A program made the position numbers and the translations under genes. From Lancefieldella rimae ATCC 49626 (lineage in GTDB: Bacteria > Actinomycetota > Coriobacteriia > Coriobacteriales > Atopobiaceae), in assembly GCF_000174015.1 (NCBI RefSeq), contig NZ_ACFE01000004.1, forward strand, positions 62,001 to 126,000: a stretch of DNA of 64,000 nucleotides, given 5' to 3'. Shown piece after piece: positions 1-8,868 of this stretch. Position 1 is the first letter of the stretch. Each line of letters opens with the position of its first letter. The notes under the pieces are model-generated. The model had not been told where the DNA came from. It worked only from the letters and a program-made list of their open reading frames with translations, and searched no databases.

Positions 1-245
1 CCAATTCCCTGCTCCACGGCATCACGGGGAGAGTCTATCTTGACTTCTTTTCCGTGCATGAATATCTTTCCCGCCGTAGGAGTATAAAGACCCATAAGGC
101 AGTTCATGAGCGTTGACTTGCCCGCGCCGTTTTCTCCTAAAAGGGTATGCACCTCCCCTTCTTGGATAGACAGGCTGACATTACGGTTTGCATAAAATGA
201 ACCAAACCGTTTGTCAACGCCTTCCATCCTGAGAAGCTCTCCCAT
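1..245 (-). CDS. ABC transporter ATP-binding protein, BmpA-linked nucleoside/purine type (partial)
   Basis: The first 81 residues of an ABC ATPase are visible; the rest lies beyond the left edge of the window. A Walker A motif GENGAGKST sits at residues 37-45, followed by LMNCLMGLY and a SPRDA motif, the signature of the sugar/nucleoside ATPases of the RbsA/MglA/NupO type that normally carry two fused nucleotide-binding domains. The start at 245 is set by a GAGGAGGT ribosome binding site. It lies 89 bases downstream of xdhD on the same strand, so I infer that it energises uptake of a purine or nucleoside for the catabolic genes next to it. The substrate is an inference from context; the ATPase family is clear. 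Confidence 0.85.
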   Translation of the reverse strand, partial: MGELLRMEGVDKRFGSFYANRNVSLSIQEGEVHTLLGENGAGKSTLMNCLMGLYTPTAGKIFMHGKEVKIDSPRDAVEQGI

Positions 246-334
246 ACCGTACCTCCTCTTTTAACACATATCGATCAGATCACATACAATTACGAACACT
301 TTATGAGAACGCACACGGCGCAACTCACATTGCA

Positions 335-3106
335 TTACTTCTTAGTTTTTGGCTTGCTATAGTACGAGTCTTCCATGGGAAGTTTGGTGCGCATAACGTG
401 ATCCAAAGCGTAATAGGCATTTGCAACGGCGGGAGCTGTTGGAATCGTTGCAATCTCACCGATACCCTTACCTCCATAAGCAACCGGAAGCAGGTGTTCC
501 TTCTCGACATAGATTGCCTCAATATGAGGGATATCAGGAGCATGGAAGAGCCCCAGTGTGGCATACCTTGATTTCGGAACACAATCCTGGAGCTTAAAGT
601 TTTCCGTAGTTGCATAGCCAAGAGACATCAAGACGCCGCCTTCAATTTGCCCTTGGATCGCAATGGGATTGATGACCTTGCCCGAATCATGGGCGGCATA
701 TACATCGGTAACTTTACCCTCATCATCAAGCACTACGCATGTAGTGGCAAAGGCATAGCAGATATGGCTCTTTGGATTGGGCTTATCGGCACCGAGCTTA
801 TCGGTTGGTTCGAAGTATACGTACCGGAATTCATGACCCTCGAGCTTCTGAAGACCAGCAACGGGGTCTTTTGGATGGACGCCTCCACCCGCGATCAGCG
901 CCTTTCCGTCTGCATATCCCACGCCTTCATAGGGACGGCCGTCGGAATAGACGATGGTCTTGCCATCACCGTTTGCCTCAACGGGCTCAGGCGATACTTC
1001 CTTGCCGGCTTCAAGATCCAAGATAGCATCGCGCAGCAGGAACGCTACGCCACGGACGGCCTCACCGGTAACCACCGTCTGACGAGAACCGGAAGTAGTA
1101 CCTGAGTCAGGCGCATTTTCTGTTGAGCATTCGCCGTTGACGATAACTGATTTGGGAAGCCCCGTTGCTTCTGCCACGTCTTGCAAAAAGACCGTATTGC
1201 AGCCCTGACCGATATCAGAGGTAGCAGAATAGACGACAACCTTGCCGTTTTCAATACGGATGTTTGCGCGTCCCGCATCAGGAAGTCCAACGCCAACGCC
1301 CGAGTTTTTCATGGCGCATGCAAGACCGGCATGATCTTTATGTGCCTCATATACATCTTTAACCGCTAAAAGTGTTTCTTTGAGAGCAGTGGATTGATCG
1401 CAGATTTGACCATTGGGAAGCACGTCTCCAGGAGCAACCGCATTTCTCCAGCGCATCTCCCATGGACTTATACCAACCTTCTCGGCGAGAAGGTCTATGA
1501 GCTCTTCAAGGGCAAACTCAGTTTGACAAACGCCAAAGCCGCGGAATGCACCCGCCGGCGGATTGTTGGTGTAATAGCCAAAACCACGGATGTTGGTATT
1601 TTGATACTTATAAGGACCGACCGCATGCGTACAAGCACGTTCAAGAACCGGGCCACAAAGCGACGCATACGCACCGGTATCAAAGTTGACCTCACAGTCA
1701 AGACCCGTTAAATGACCTTCTGCGTCGCAACCAAGGGTAAAATCAGCCTCCATGGCATGACGTTTTGGATGGAAAGCCAAAGACTCGTTGCGCGTAAACT
1801 TACATTTGACGGTTCGCTGATATTTGTATGCGGCAAGTGCGGAAATATGCTGGACGGTAACGTCTTCCTTACCGCCAAAACCACCACCTACCAGCATGGT
1901 TTCAACTACCACACGATCAGGCGTCTCATCCCATCCAAACATGTGCGCGACTTCTTTGCGCGTATCATAGGCACCCTGATCGGTGGAGAGGATCTTGACA
2001 CCGTCCTTATACGGGAATGCAACCGCACATTCAGGCTCAAGGAATGCATGCTCGGTAAAAGGTGTCGAGAAGTGCCTGGTTACGGTAAAGGCAGAGTTTT
2101 CCAGCGCCTCTTTTGCGTTGCCGCGTGTGATATGACGGCTTTGACAAAGATTGCTCGTTGCTTCTTCATGTACCAGTGGCGCTCCCTCGGCACGTGCCTC
2201 ATAGATATCACGTACCACTGGAAGCTCTTCATACTCAATTTTTACGAGTTTCTTTGCGGCTTCCAAGATCTTCTCGTCTTCCGCCACAACCATGCAGAGC
2301 GCATCGCCCATATCGCGTGTAATGGAACCTTCAGCGATAAAGACATCCCAGTCCTGCTGAATATGCCCAACCTTGTTTACGGGCACATCTTCTGCTTTAA
2401 GAACACCAATCACACCCGGCAGAGCTTCTGCCTCCGAGACATCAATCTTTAACACGCGCGCACGAGGATACTTGGAGCGCACACATGAGCCATATGCCAT
2501 ATCAGGATACTCAACGTCCGTAACGTCATCGGGATATTTGCCATAGCCAAGAACCTTGGGGCGCACATCGACACGAAACGCCTTAGAGCCAACGCCGTAG
2601 TTGTCGCCACGCTCAAGCTCCGGATCAATCTGTTCTTCTCCGCGCAAAATACGCGCAGCCTTCAAGATGCCTTCGATAATTTTCTTGTAACCGGTGCAGC
2701 GGCAGATATTATTTTTAATTGCCTCTTTGACTTCATCCTCGGAGGGATTGGGATTGCGGCGGATAAGCGCCGCCCCGCTCATAACCATGCCGGGAATACA
2801 AAAACCACACTGAACTGCACCGACGGAGCCAAATGCGTATACAAAAGCTTCTTGCTCTTCATGAGAAAGACCTTCGACGGTCTCTATAACCTTGCCGTTT
2901 GCGCGTTTGGTATTCATAACACAGCCGCGCGTGGCAACCCCGTCAATAACAACCGTACACGTGCCGCAGGCTCCCTGCGAACAGCCATCCTTTACGGACA
3001 GCAGGTGTAAATCATCACGAAGAAAACGGAGCAGCGACTTATTCTCAGTCGTTGTAACCGTCTTGCCGTTCACCGTAAAGGTGTACCGCTCAACCTCTTC
3101 AACCAT
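335..3106 (-). CDS. xdhD: XdhD-type molybdenum hydroxylase (2Fe-2S plus molybdopterin domains)
   Basis: A 923-residue protein fusing an N-terminal 2Fe-2S ferredoxin-like unit to a molybdopterin-binding hydroxylase unit, without the FAD domain of classical xanthine dehydrogenase. The plant-type cluster is CSQGACGTC (Cys42, 47, 50), and the second cluster uses Cys100/Cys103 and Cys135/Cys137 (CRCTGY). Cofactor-binding motifs GGGFGGKED (407-415) and GAFRGFGVCQTEF (519-531) are present, and the catalytic Glu is Glu884 in GGKGIGE. This architecture matches E. coli XdhD and the selenium-dependent purine hydroxylases of anaerobes. It should oxidise hypoxanthine, xanthine or a related purine in the cytoplasm. 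An AAGGAGAG site precedes the ATG. It follows ygfK and ssnA, the conserved companions of this enzyme. An FAD subunit is not in the window and may lie to the left. Confidence 0.92.
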   Translation of the reverse strand: MVEEVERYTFTVNGKTVTTTENKSLLRFLRDDLHLLSVKDGCSQGACGTCTVVIDGVATRGCVMNTKRANGKVIETVEGLSHEEQEAFVYAFGSVGAVQCGFCIPGMVMSGAALIRRNPNPSEDEVKEAIKNNICRCTGYKKIIEGILKAARILRGEEQIDPELERGDNYGVGSKAFRVDVRPKVLGYGKYPDDVTDVEYPDMAYGSCVRSKYPRARVLKIDVSEAEALPGVIGVLKAEDVPVNKVGHIQQDWDVFIAEGSITRDMGDALCMVVAEDEKILEAAKKLVKIEYEELPVVRDIYEARAEGAPLVHEEATSNLCQSRHITRGNAKEALENSAFTVTRHFSTPFTEHAFLEPECAVAFPYKDGVKILSTDQGAYDTRKEVAHMFGWDETPDRVVVETMLVGGGFGGKEDVTVQHISALAAYKYQRTVKCKFTRNESLAFHPKRHAMEADFTLGCDAEGHLTGLDCEVNFDTGAYASLCGPVLERACTHAVGPYKYQNTNIRGFGYYTNNPPAGAFRGFGVCQTEFALEELIDLLAEKVGISPWEMRWRNAVAPGDVLPNGQICDQSTALKETLLAVKDVYEAHKDHAGLACAMKNSGVGVGLPDAGRANIRIENGKVVVYSATSDIGQGCNTVFLQDVAEATGLPKSVIVNGECSTENAPDSGTTSGSRQTVVTGEAVRGVAFLLRDAILDLEAGKEVSPEPVEANGDGKTIVYSDGRPYEGVGYADGKALIAGGGVHPKDPVAGLQKLEGHEFRYVYFEPTDKLGADKPNPKSHICYAFATTCVVLDDEGKVTDVYAAHDSGKVINPIAIQGQIEGGVLMSLGYATTENFKLQDCVPKSRYATLGLFHAPDIPHIEAIYVEKEHLLPVAYGGKGIGEIATIPTAPAVANAYYALDHVMRTKLPMEDSYYSKPKTKK

Positions 3107-3265
3107 GTGCCTCTCCTTACGTGCTTGGGAGAATGTTGTGTGTCGTACCCCAGGCCCGCTCGTTAAACGATTGTCTCATAGCAAAAGCGCTATCAAACAT
3201 CTATCACATTAAAACAAAAATTTAGACTACCTAACAACTTTTCGGTGACCGTATGAAAGTAAGCG

Positions 3266-3297
3266 GCAAGCGAGAAAAAACCTATTTTCTCGCTTGC
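3266..3297. terminator. Hairpin between ygfK and xdhD
   Basis: A perfect 13-bp inverted repeat (GCAAGCGAGAAAA with a 6-base loop and TTTTCTCGCTTGC) lies 12 bases after the ygfK stop. It could be a terminator or attenuator that lowers xdhD expression relative to ygfK, or an RNA-stabilising end. It contains the CGAGAA core of the dispersed motif found across the window. Confidence 0.6.
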
Positions 3298-3309
3298 ATT
3301 ATGCTTCTT

Positions 3310-6303
3310 CTAGACACTCATAAGATAGCTATATGAATCCCGTACCGTGACAATCATCTTGCGAATATTCTCCGGAAGACCGCAAGCTTCATCATCAACG
3401 TTATAAATAGCTGTGCTGCCATCAAGACGAACCAAGAAGCCATCTGCCGTGGGTAAGAAACCTTCGTTTTCGGAATTGTCAAAGTCTTCGCGACTCCAGA
3501 ATGCAGTGAATTTATCCTTGTATGGACGGCCCTTAGAGTATGGGCAAAAGACTGCACAGTTACCGCACTCATTACACATACCGTCAACGTGAATAATTTG
3601 CTGCTGGCGGATGCCGGGAACCTTAATGGCAACATTTGCACGGTTGGGGCATACCTCAACGCATGCCTCACATACCGAAGGACAAGAAAGGCAGCGTGAT
3701 TGCTCGCACGCCTCAGTATCACCACAAAGCTGTCCGCGCTTACCAAAAATCTTAGCGACGTCTTCCTCAAGGTTGGAAAGTTCCTTGCCTGAGAAATTAA
3801 AGTCTGCAATGGCAACGGAAACCATCATAGCGTCTGCAATACCTTTGACAACGGTTGCAGGACCACGGCGTCCATCACCAACTGCATAGACATGCGCAAG
3901 AGAAGTCTGAAGGTTGTTGTCCACAACAGGGAGACCCTTCTCGTCACACGCAATGCCGGAGGTAGTGTAGAGATCGGGTTCAACCTGCTCGCCAACTGCC
4001 GTAATAACAGCGGTTGCAGGAACCGTCACAAACTCGCCCGTACCCTCGGGACGACGACGACCAGACTCATCAGGAGCGCCAAGTTTCATGACCTCACAGG
4101 TAAGCTGGTTATTGGCCAAATCTCCCGGAGCGAGAAGCTCCATGAACTCCACGCCGTCATCAATGGCCATCTGGAGTTCTTCCTCATCGGCAGGCATATA
4201 GCGCTTGGTACGACGGTACACCAAACGTACGTTTTGTACACCGGACACGCGTTTTGCCGCACGAGCCACGTCCATGGCGGTATTGCCAGCACCGATAACG
4301 ACCACATCAGTACCAAGATCAACGGACTCAGGCGCACGCTTGAACTCCTCAAGGAACTCAAGGGCATCCAGAGCCTCGCCGGACTTCAAGGTCTTGCGGC
4401 CAGGCGCCCACGCACCAATGGCTACCACCACGTCGGTATAACCCTCAGCAAGCAGGGCGTTTACGTCTTTGACTTCAACTCCAGTATTGAATGTTGCGCC
4501 GTATGCCTGACAAAGTTTGACATCGTTATCGATGGCTTCCTCAGAGATACGGAAACCTGGGATGACGTGGCGAACAATACCGCCCAGTTTATTGGTACGC
4601 TCAAAGACAACTACCTCAATGCCCGCACGCGACAAGAAAGAAGCTGCGGAAAGACCGGCGGGGCCACCGCCGATGATGGCGACTTTCTTGTCTTTAACGG
4701 CACCACGAGAAGCAAGCGTTGGAAGAACTTCCATAAGGCCGTTCTTTGCAGCGGTAAGTTTGCAGCTACGGATATGAACATGCTCATCAACATAGTTACG
4801 CATGCAGGAATTGGTGCAGGTATGAGGACAAATGGTACCGGTAATAAAGGGAAGGGCATTGCGCTCAAGAATAATATGCAAAGCATCGGCATAACGACCT
4901 TCATCTACTGCCTTAAGGTACCCCGGAATATCCTGATGAATTGGACAAGAATCACGGCACGGTGCAATAAAGCAGTCAGTCAGCGGAAGTGCCCCACGAA
5001 CGTGGCGATCAGGCTGCGGTTTAATCTCTTTGTGATAGCGCGCGTCTTTAAGTGAGCTTTCAAGCAACGCAGACACCTTTGCCACATCAACACCGGAAAA
5101 TGCTTCCGTATTTTCGTCTGCAAAGAGTCCGGCAATCTGTGTCATGCGCTCATAGCCACCAGGCTTCAAAATAGTGGTCGCCATGGTAACAGGCCAAATT
5201 CCGGTATCGACAAGATCTTTAATGTTGTTATAGTCTGCGCCTCCGGAATACGAAATGCGCAGTTTGCCGTCAAACTGCTCGGCAAGACGCTTGGCCAGCG
5301 AAAGCGACAAGGTCCAAAGTGAGCGTCCGGACATATACATCTCTTCGCTTGGCAACTCACCGCGAGTAACGTCTACCGGGAAGGTATTGGTCAGCTTGAC
5401 ACCAAACTCAACACCCTTCTCTTTGCACAGTTTCATAAGACGCTCAAGCATAGGCACTGCATCAGCCCATTGCAAATCTTCTAGGAAGTGATGATCGTCA
5501 AAGGCGATGTAATCAAAGCCGAGGGAGTCCAGCGTTTTACGCGCGTACTCATAGCCTAAAAGCGTAGGGTTGCACTTAATGAAGGTATTGAGGTGCTTCT
5601 CGGTAATGAGATAGGTAGCAATCCGCTCAATTTCATCAGGTGGGCAGCCATGAAGGGTGGACTCGGTGATGGAATCGGAGATACGAGAAGGAATGGAATC
5701 AATAAACGCCTCGTCAACGTTGCGGAAGCGACTCACATTGGCCTTGGCCCATGCAATTGCTTCTTTAAAGACGGGAGTTTGGGATGCATCTTTCATGTCA
5801 TTGATATACTTATCTACCTTGGGCGTCTTAATTCCCTCGAGGTCATATCCAACGGACATATTAAAGACAAAGCCATCGGCATCTCCCAGACCAAGCTCTT
5901 GGGAAAGAATATGGCAGATAACCCATGCCTTGACATACTCATCAAATGCCTGAGGAACCGTTAACTCCGTAGACCACTCGCAGTTATATCCCTCGTCAGA
6001 TGCCAAAATACAGGGCTTGTTAACGCAAGCTGAAAGCTCTTCGCCGTCCATCTTCTGAACCGTCTTCAGCTCAAAGAAGCGAGCACCGGTGACGTAGGAC
6101 GCCACGATATTCTGAGCCAGCTGCGTATTGGGGCCAGCCGCAGGACCGAATGGTGTCTCAATCTTCTCGTTAAAAATGGGACGAGCCGTACCGGATGTTT
6201 TGGCAAAAGCGCGTACTCCAAAAATAGTCTTCTGATTTTCGTGCTCGCCTAAAATCCAGTTCATCAGGTGGTCGAATTTCATGGGACGCATAATGTCGCT
6301 CAT
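3310..6303 (-). CDS. ygfK: YgfK-type iron-sulfur flavoprotein of the selenium-dependent hydroxylase cluster
   Basis: A 997-residue multidomain oxidoreductase. Residues about 1-430 resemble dihydroorotate-dehydrogenase-like TIM-barrel enzymes. Residues about 444-514 hold the Cys-rich region typical of glutamate synthase small subunits (CRDSCP and CPHTCTNSC). An FAD-binding motif GGGPAGLS lies near 545 and a pyridine-nucleotide motif GAGNTAMD near 671. The C-terminus carries ferredoxin clusters (CVEVCPNR and CNECGNCAVFCPYSKGRPY). This layout matches YgfK, annotated as a putative selenate reductase subunit but genetically tied to XdhD and SsnA. It probably moves electrons for the purine hydroxylase. 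An upstream in-frame ATG at 6327 exists, but the AAAGGAGAGG site a few bases before 6303 favours MSDIMRPMKF as the start. The true substrate of this family is not settled. Confidence 0.92.
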   Translation of the reverse strand: MSDIMRPMKFDHLMNWILGEHENQKTIFGVRAFAKTSGTARPIFNEKIETPFGPAAGPNTQLAQNIVASYVTGARFFELKTVQKMDGEELSACVNKPCILASDEGYNCEWSTELTVPQAFDEYVKAWVICHILSQELGLGDADGFVFNMSVGYDLEGIKTPKVDKYINDMKDASQTPVFKEAIAWAKANVSRFRNVDEAFIDSIPSRISDSITESTLHGCPPDEIERIATYLITEKHLNTFIKCNPTLLGYEYARKTLDSLGFDYIAFDDHHFLEDLQWADAVPMLERLMKLCKEKGVEFGVKLTNTFPVDVTRGELPSEEMYMSGRSLWTLSLSLAKRLAEQFDGKLRISYSGGADYNNIKDLVDTGIWPVTMATTILKPGGYERMTQIAGLFADENTEAFSGVDVAKVSALLESSLKDARYHKEIKPQPDRHVRGALPLTDCFIAPCRDSCPIHQDIPGYLKAVDEGRYADALHIILERNALPFITGTICPHTCTNSCMRNYVDEHVHIRSCKLTAAKNGLMEVLPTLASRGAVKDKKVAIIGGGPAGLSAASFLSRAGIEVVVFERTNKLGGIVRHVIPGFRISEEAIDNDVKLCQAYGATFNTGVEVKDVNALLAEGYTDVVVAIGAWAPGRKTLKSGEALDALEFLEEFKRAPESVDLGTDVVVIGAGNTAMDVARAAKRVSGVQNVRLVYRRTKRYMPADEEELQMAIDDGVEFMELLAPGDLANNQLTCEVMKLGAPDESGRRRPEGTGEFVTVPATAVITAVGEQVEPDLYTTSGIACDEKGLPVVDNNLQTSLAHVYAVGDGRRGPATVVKGIADAMMVSVAIADFNFSGKELSNLEEDVAKIFGKRGQLCGDTEACEQSRCLSCPSVCEACVEVCPNRANVAIKVPGIRQQQIIHVDGMCNECGNCAVFCPYSKGRPYKDKFTAFWSREDFDNSENEGFLPTADGFLVRLDGSTAIYNVDDEACGLPENIRKMIVTVRDSYSYLMSV

Positions 6304-6393
6304 TTTGGTTCCTCTCCTTTTAACCAATGTGAGTTATAGTCCCCGCACTTATGGCGTCCGCGGGCGACGCCTTATCTGCGCGTATGCGCAAGA

Positions 6394-6419
6394 CGAGAAG
6401 AACTTCGCAGTTCTTCTCG
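6394..6419. terminator. Intergenic hairpin made of two inverted CGAGAAG motifs
   Basis: A perfect 11-bp stem (CGAGAAGAACT, loop TCGC, AGTTCTTCTCG) between ssnA and ygfK. Each arm is one copy of the dispersed GNNCTTCTCG motif. It resembles the paired uptake sequences that act as terminators in Neisseria; here it may be a terminator or processing site within the operon. Confidence 0.6.
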
Positions 6420-6429
6420 CCATACCGAC

Positions 6430-7785
6430 TTAATACTGGCGGCCGTTGAGCTCTCCCCAGAGCTTCTTGGCCTCACCCATGGTCCAAGCGTTAATCTTGT
6501 CCTCATCAAAGGCAACAAACTCACGATCTTTATAGAGAACCTTGCCGTTGACAATGGTAGTGCGGCAGTTCTTACCCTCAAAGCCAAAGAGCATGTGACC
6601 GTCGATGTTCTCGTCAGAGAACGGCGTGAACGGTTTGTAATCAAAGATTGCAATGTCTGCGGCAGCGCCCGGTGCGAGTTTGCCCAAAGGCTTGCCGTTA
6701 GACTTTGTTGAGAAGTACTTCTCGGCCATCTTGACATTGTTCTTGAAGAGCATGGTCATAGCCTCAACCCAGCCAACATTTGGCATGCAAGCGTTATGGC
6801 GCTGCATGGGCAAGAAGACCTTAAGCGATTCAAGCATATCGTGCGTATATGCATCGGTGCCCATGCATACATCAATACCACGCTTAAAGAACTCGAGCAC
6901 CGGCGCACACCCAACAGCATTACCCATATTGGACTCAGGATTGTTAACAATACTGGTATGAGTATGAGCAAGGATGTCCATATCAGCAGGAGTTACGTGG
7001 ATGCAGTGGCCAAGCATGGTCTTCTCGCCCAAAAGTCCGTGGTCAAGTAAGCGATGCACCGCGGTGGTACCGTGATTGAGGGCGGAATCATACACGTCGT
7101 CCATGCCCTCGCAGACGTGAATGTGGAAGCCGGTCAGACCGTTGTTGGCCTCAACCATTTTATCCAGCGTCTCGTCGGAAAGCGTAAAGAGCGCGTGCCC
7201 GCCAAACATGGCAGCAATCATATCGTCGTCTTCATCGGCGGCCCATTTGGCAAACGCAACGTTTTCAGCGATGGACTCATCACGTTTGACCTCTCCGTCA
7301 CGGTCAGATGTCTCGTAGCAAAGGCAGGCACGGATACCAAGCTCTTTCGCAACGTCCTTAATGGCAAAGAGCGAATCGGGGATCTCACAGAAACTGGCAT
7401 GATGATCAAAGATAGTGGTAACGCCATCACGCAGTGAGTCAAGAATGGTTGCATAGGCGCAGGCACGGGTGCCGTCAAGCGTCAGGTGACGGTCAATGTT
7501 CCACCACTGCTGCTCAAGGTTTTCAAGGAAGTTGTGAGGGTTGCAGTCTTTGATGGCAAGACCACGTGCCAAACCAGAGTAAATATGGGTATGGCAGTTG
7601 ATAAGACCTGGCATAATGACGCCGCCGTGCGCATCAAGCTTTTCTGCATCGGGATAGGCAGCTTCAAGTTCCGCACGCGTATCGACAGCAACGATCTTAT
7701 CGCCATCAATTGCTACGGCGCCATCTTCGATGTACGGATGAGCTTCGTCGCGCGTAATAACACGACCGTTCACAATAAGCAGCAT
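6430..7785 (-). CDS. ssnA: SsnA-family amidohydrolase/chlorohydrolase-like deaminase
   Basis: A 451-residue metal-dependent hydrolase of the amidohydrolase superfamily, closest in layout to SsnA and guanine deaminase/TrzN-like enzymes. The N-terminal beta-sandwich strand is followed by the metal motif HTH (His65, His67) in INCHTHIYSGLARG, then HIHVCEG, LGHCIHVTPADMD and the metal Asp in GTDAYTHD. It likely deaminates a purine-type ring in the cytoplasm, feeding or draining the XdhD pathway. The start at 7785 has an AAAGGGGT site. It is the first gene of the minus-strand cluster ssnA-ygfK-xdhD-ABC ATPase and is divergent from the DauR-like regulator, which makes it the likely regulated promoter. 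The exact substrate is not known for this family. Confidence 0.92.
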   Translation of the reverse strand: MLLIVNGRVITRDEAHPYIEDGAVAIDGDKIVAVDTRAELEAAYPDAEKLDAHGGVIMPGLINCHTHIYSGLARGLAIKDCNPHNFLENLEQQWWNIDRHLTLDGTRACAYATILDSLRDGVTTIFDHHASFCEIPDSLFAIKDVAKELGIRACLCYETSDRDGEVKRDESIAENVAFAKWAADEDDDMIAAMFGGHALFTLSDETLDKMVEANNGLTGFHIHVCEGMDDVYDSALNHGTTAVHRLLDHGLLGEKTMLGHCIHVTPADMDILAHTHTSIVNNPESNMGNAVGCAPVLEFFKRGIDVCMGTDAYTHDMLESLKVFLPMQRHNACMPNVGWVEAMTMLFKNNVKMAEKYFSTKSNGKPLGKLAPGAAADIAIFDYKPFTPFSDENIDGHMLFGFEGKNCRTTIVNGKVLYKDREFVAFDEDKINAWTMGEAKKLWGELNGRQY

Positions 7786-8139
7786 GGGGACCCCTTTGCC
7801 ACGTGCCGCAGATCAGCTACGGCGTATAAAATGACGGATGTGCCCTCTCCGACACCCCGTTCGGACGTATCTGAAGGGAGTCCGACTTCCCTGTATTGCA
7901 AAGCGTTTCTCGCTCTTAAGAGCGTTCTGCAAACAGTTAGTTATTAAACCTAACTTTTAATTAGATTTATGTTCTCATAGTTTCCCCGTATGTAAAAGAA
8001 TTATCGGTGTACGGTCATTTATTGGGGTAAACGGTTCAATTCAAAAAATTTGCTTGCGAAAAAACACAAAATGTTAGGATATATAAGCGCAACGAAACAT
8101 ACACGAGAACCATAGACCACTTACAAGGAGTATCCGTAC
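7786..8139. other. Divergent intergenic region between ssnA and the DauR-like regulator
   Basis: This 354-base gap holds no convincing gene. It should contain the promoters of both divergent units. A GTTAG...CTAAC inverted repeat lies at 7936-7954, and an AT-rich stretch with a weak TTGCTT (8050) and TAGGAT (8075) pair precedes the regulator. No operator can be assigned with confidence. Confidence 0.5.
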
Positions 8140-8784
8140 ATGGATAACCAGCAAATTGAATTCTTGAAGCGCTTAGCCCATGGCATAGCTCTGCAATTTG
8201 GTCCCAGCTGTGAGGTTGTCGTTCATGATCTGCGATCCGACAATCCCGCCAGAACCATCGTTGCGATTGAGAACGGTCATATCACCGGTCGCAAAATTGG
8301 CGATGGCCCCTCAAACGTAGTGCTTAAGGCACTTCACTCCGATTCCGGAAAACTCCATGATTCCTACTCCTACCTTACTAAGACTGAAGATGGCAAGATT
8401 CTCAAATCTACGACCATCTACCTGCGCGACGATGACAATAAGCCCATTGCAATCTTTGCCATTAACTATGACATCGCGCTCTTCTCGGCAATGGAAGAGG
8501 CTTTGCACGCGTTTACCACACACAGTGATTCTTCCGATACAGCTCCGCAAACCATTCCGCACAACGTTACCGATCTTTTGGACGAGCTTATCGATCAAAG
8601 CGTTCGTTTGGTAGGACGCCCGCGCGCACTGATGACAAAGGACGACAAGATCAAGGCAATCCGTTTCCTTAACGACTCCGGCGCATTTCTCATTACAAAA
8701 TCAGGTCAAAAAGTTTGCTCCTACTTTGGCATCTCAAAATACACGCTCTATAACTACCTTGACGAGGCAAAAAACCAAGACTAG
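8140..8784 (+). CDS. YheO/DauR-family transcriptional regulator (PAS-like plus HTH)
   Basis: A 214-residue regulator. The N-terminal two thirds match the YheO-like PAS-type ligand domain (FGPSCEVVVHDLRS, followed by IENGHITGRKIGDGPS), and the C-terminus (residues about 165-212) is the helix-turn-helix of the same family, ending in YFGISKYTLYNYLDEAK. E. coli relatives include DauR, which regulates D-arginine use. An AAGGAG site lies about 12 bases before the ATG. It is divergent from ssnA and directly precedes an M20 peptidase, so it probably senses a purine, ureide or amino acid intermediate and controls these genes. The effector is unknown. Confidence 0.88.
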   Translation: MDNQQIEFLKRLAHGIALQFGPSCEVVVHDLRSDNPARTIVAIENGHITGRKIGDGPSNVVLKALHSDSGKLHDSYSYLTKTEDGKILKSTTIYLRDDDNKPIAIFAINYDIALFSAMEEALHAFTTHSDSSDTAPQTIPHNVTDLLDELIDQSVRLVGRPRALMTKDDKIKAIRFLNDSGAFLITKSGQKVCSYFGISKYTLYNYLDEAKNQD

Positions 8785-8868
8785 ATTGAGGTATAAAATC
8801 AGCGCATTAACCTGAAGCCTACGCTGATTATCCGTGCCAAAAATCCGTCTCGTAAGGTCTGGTGCTCC

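Noticed and set aside
3892-5055. 387-codon open frame opposite ygfK
   Set aside because: Antisense shadow of a long, clearly conserved gene.
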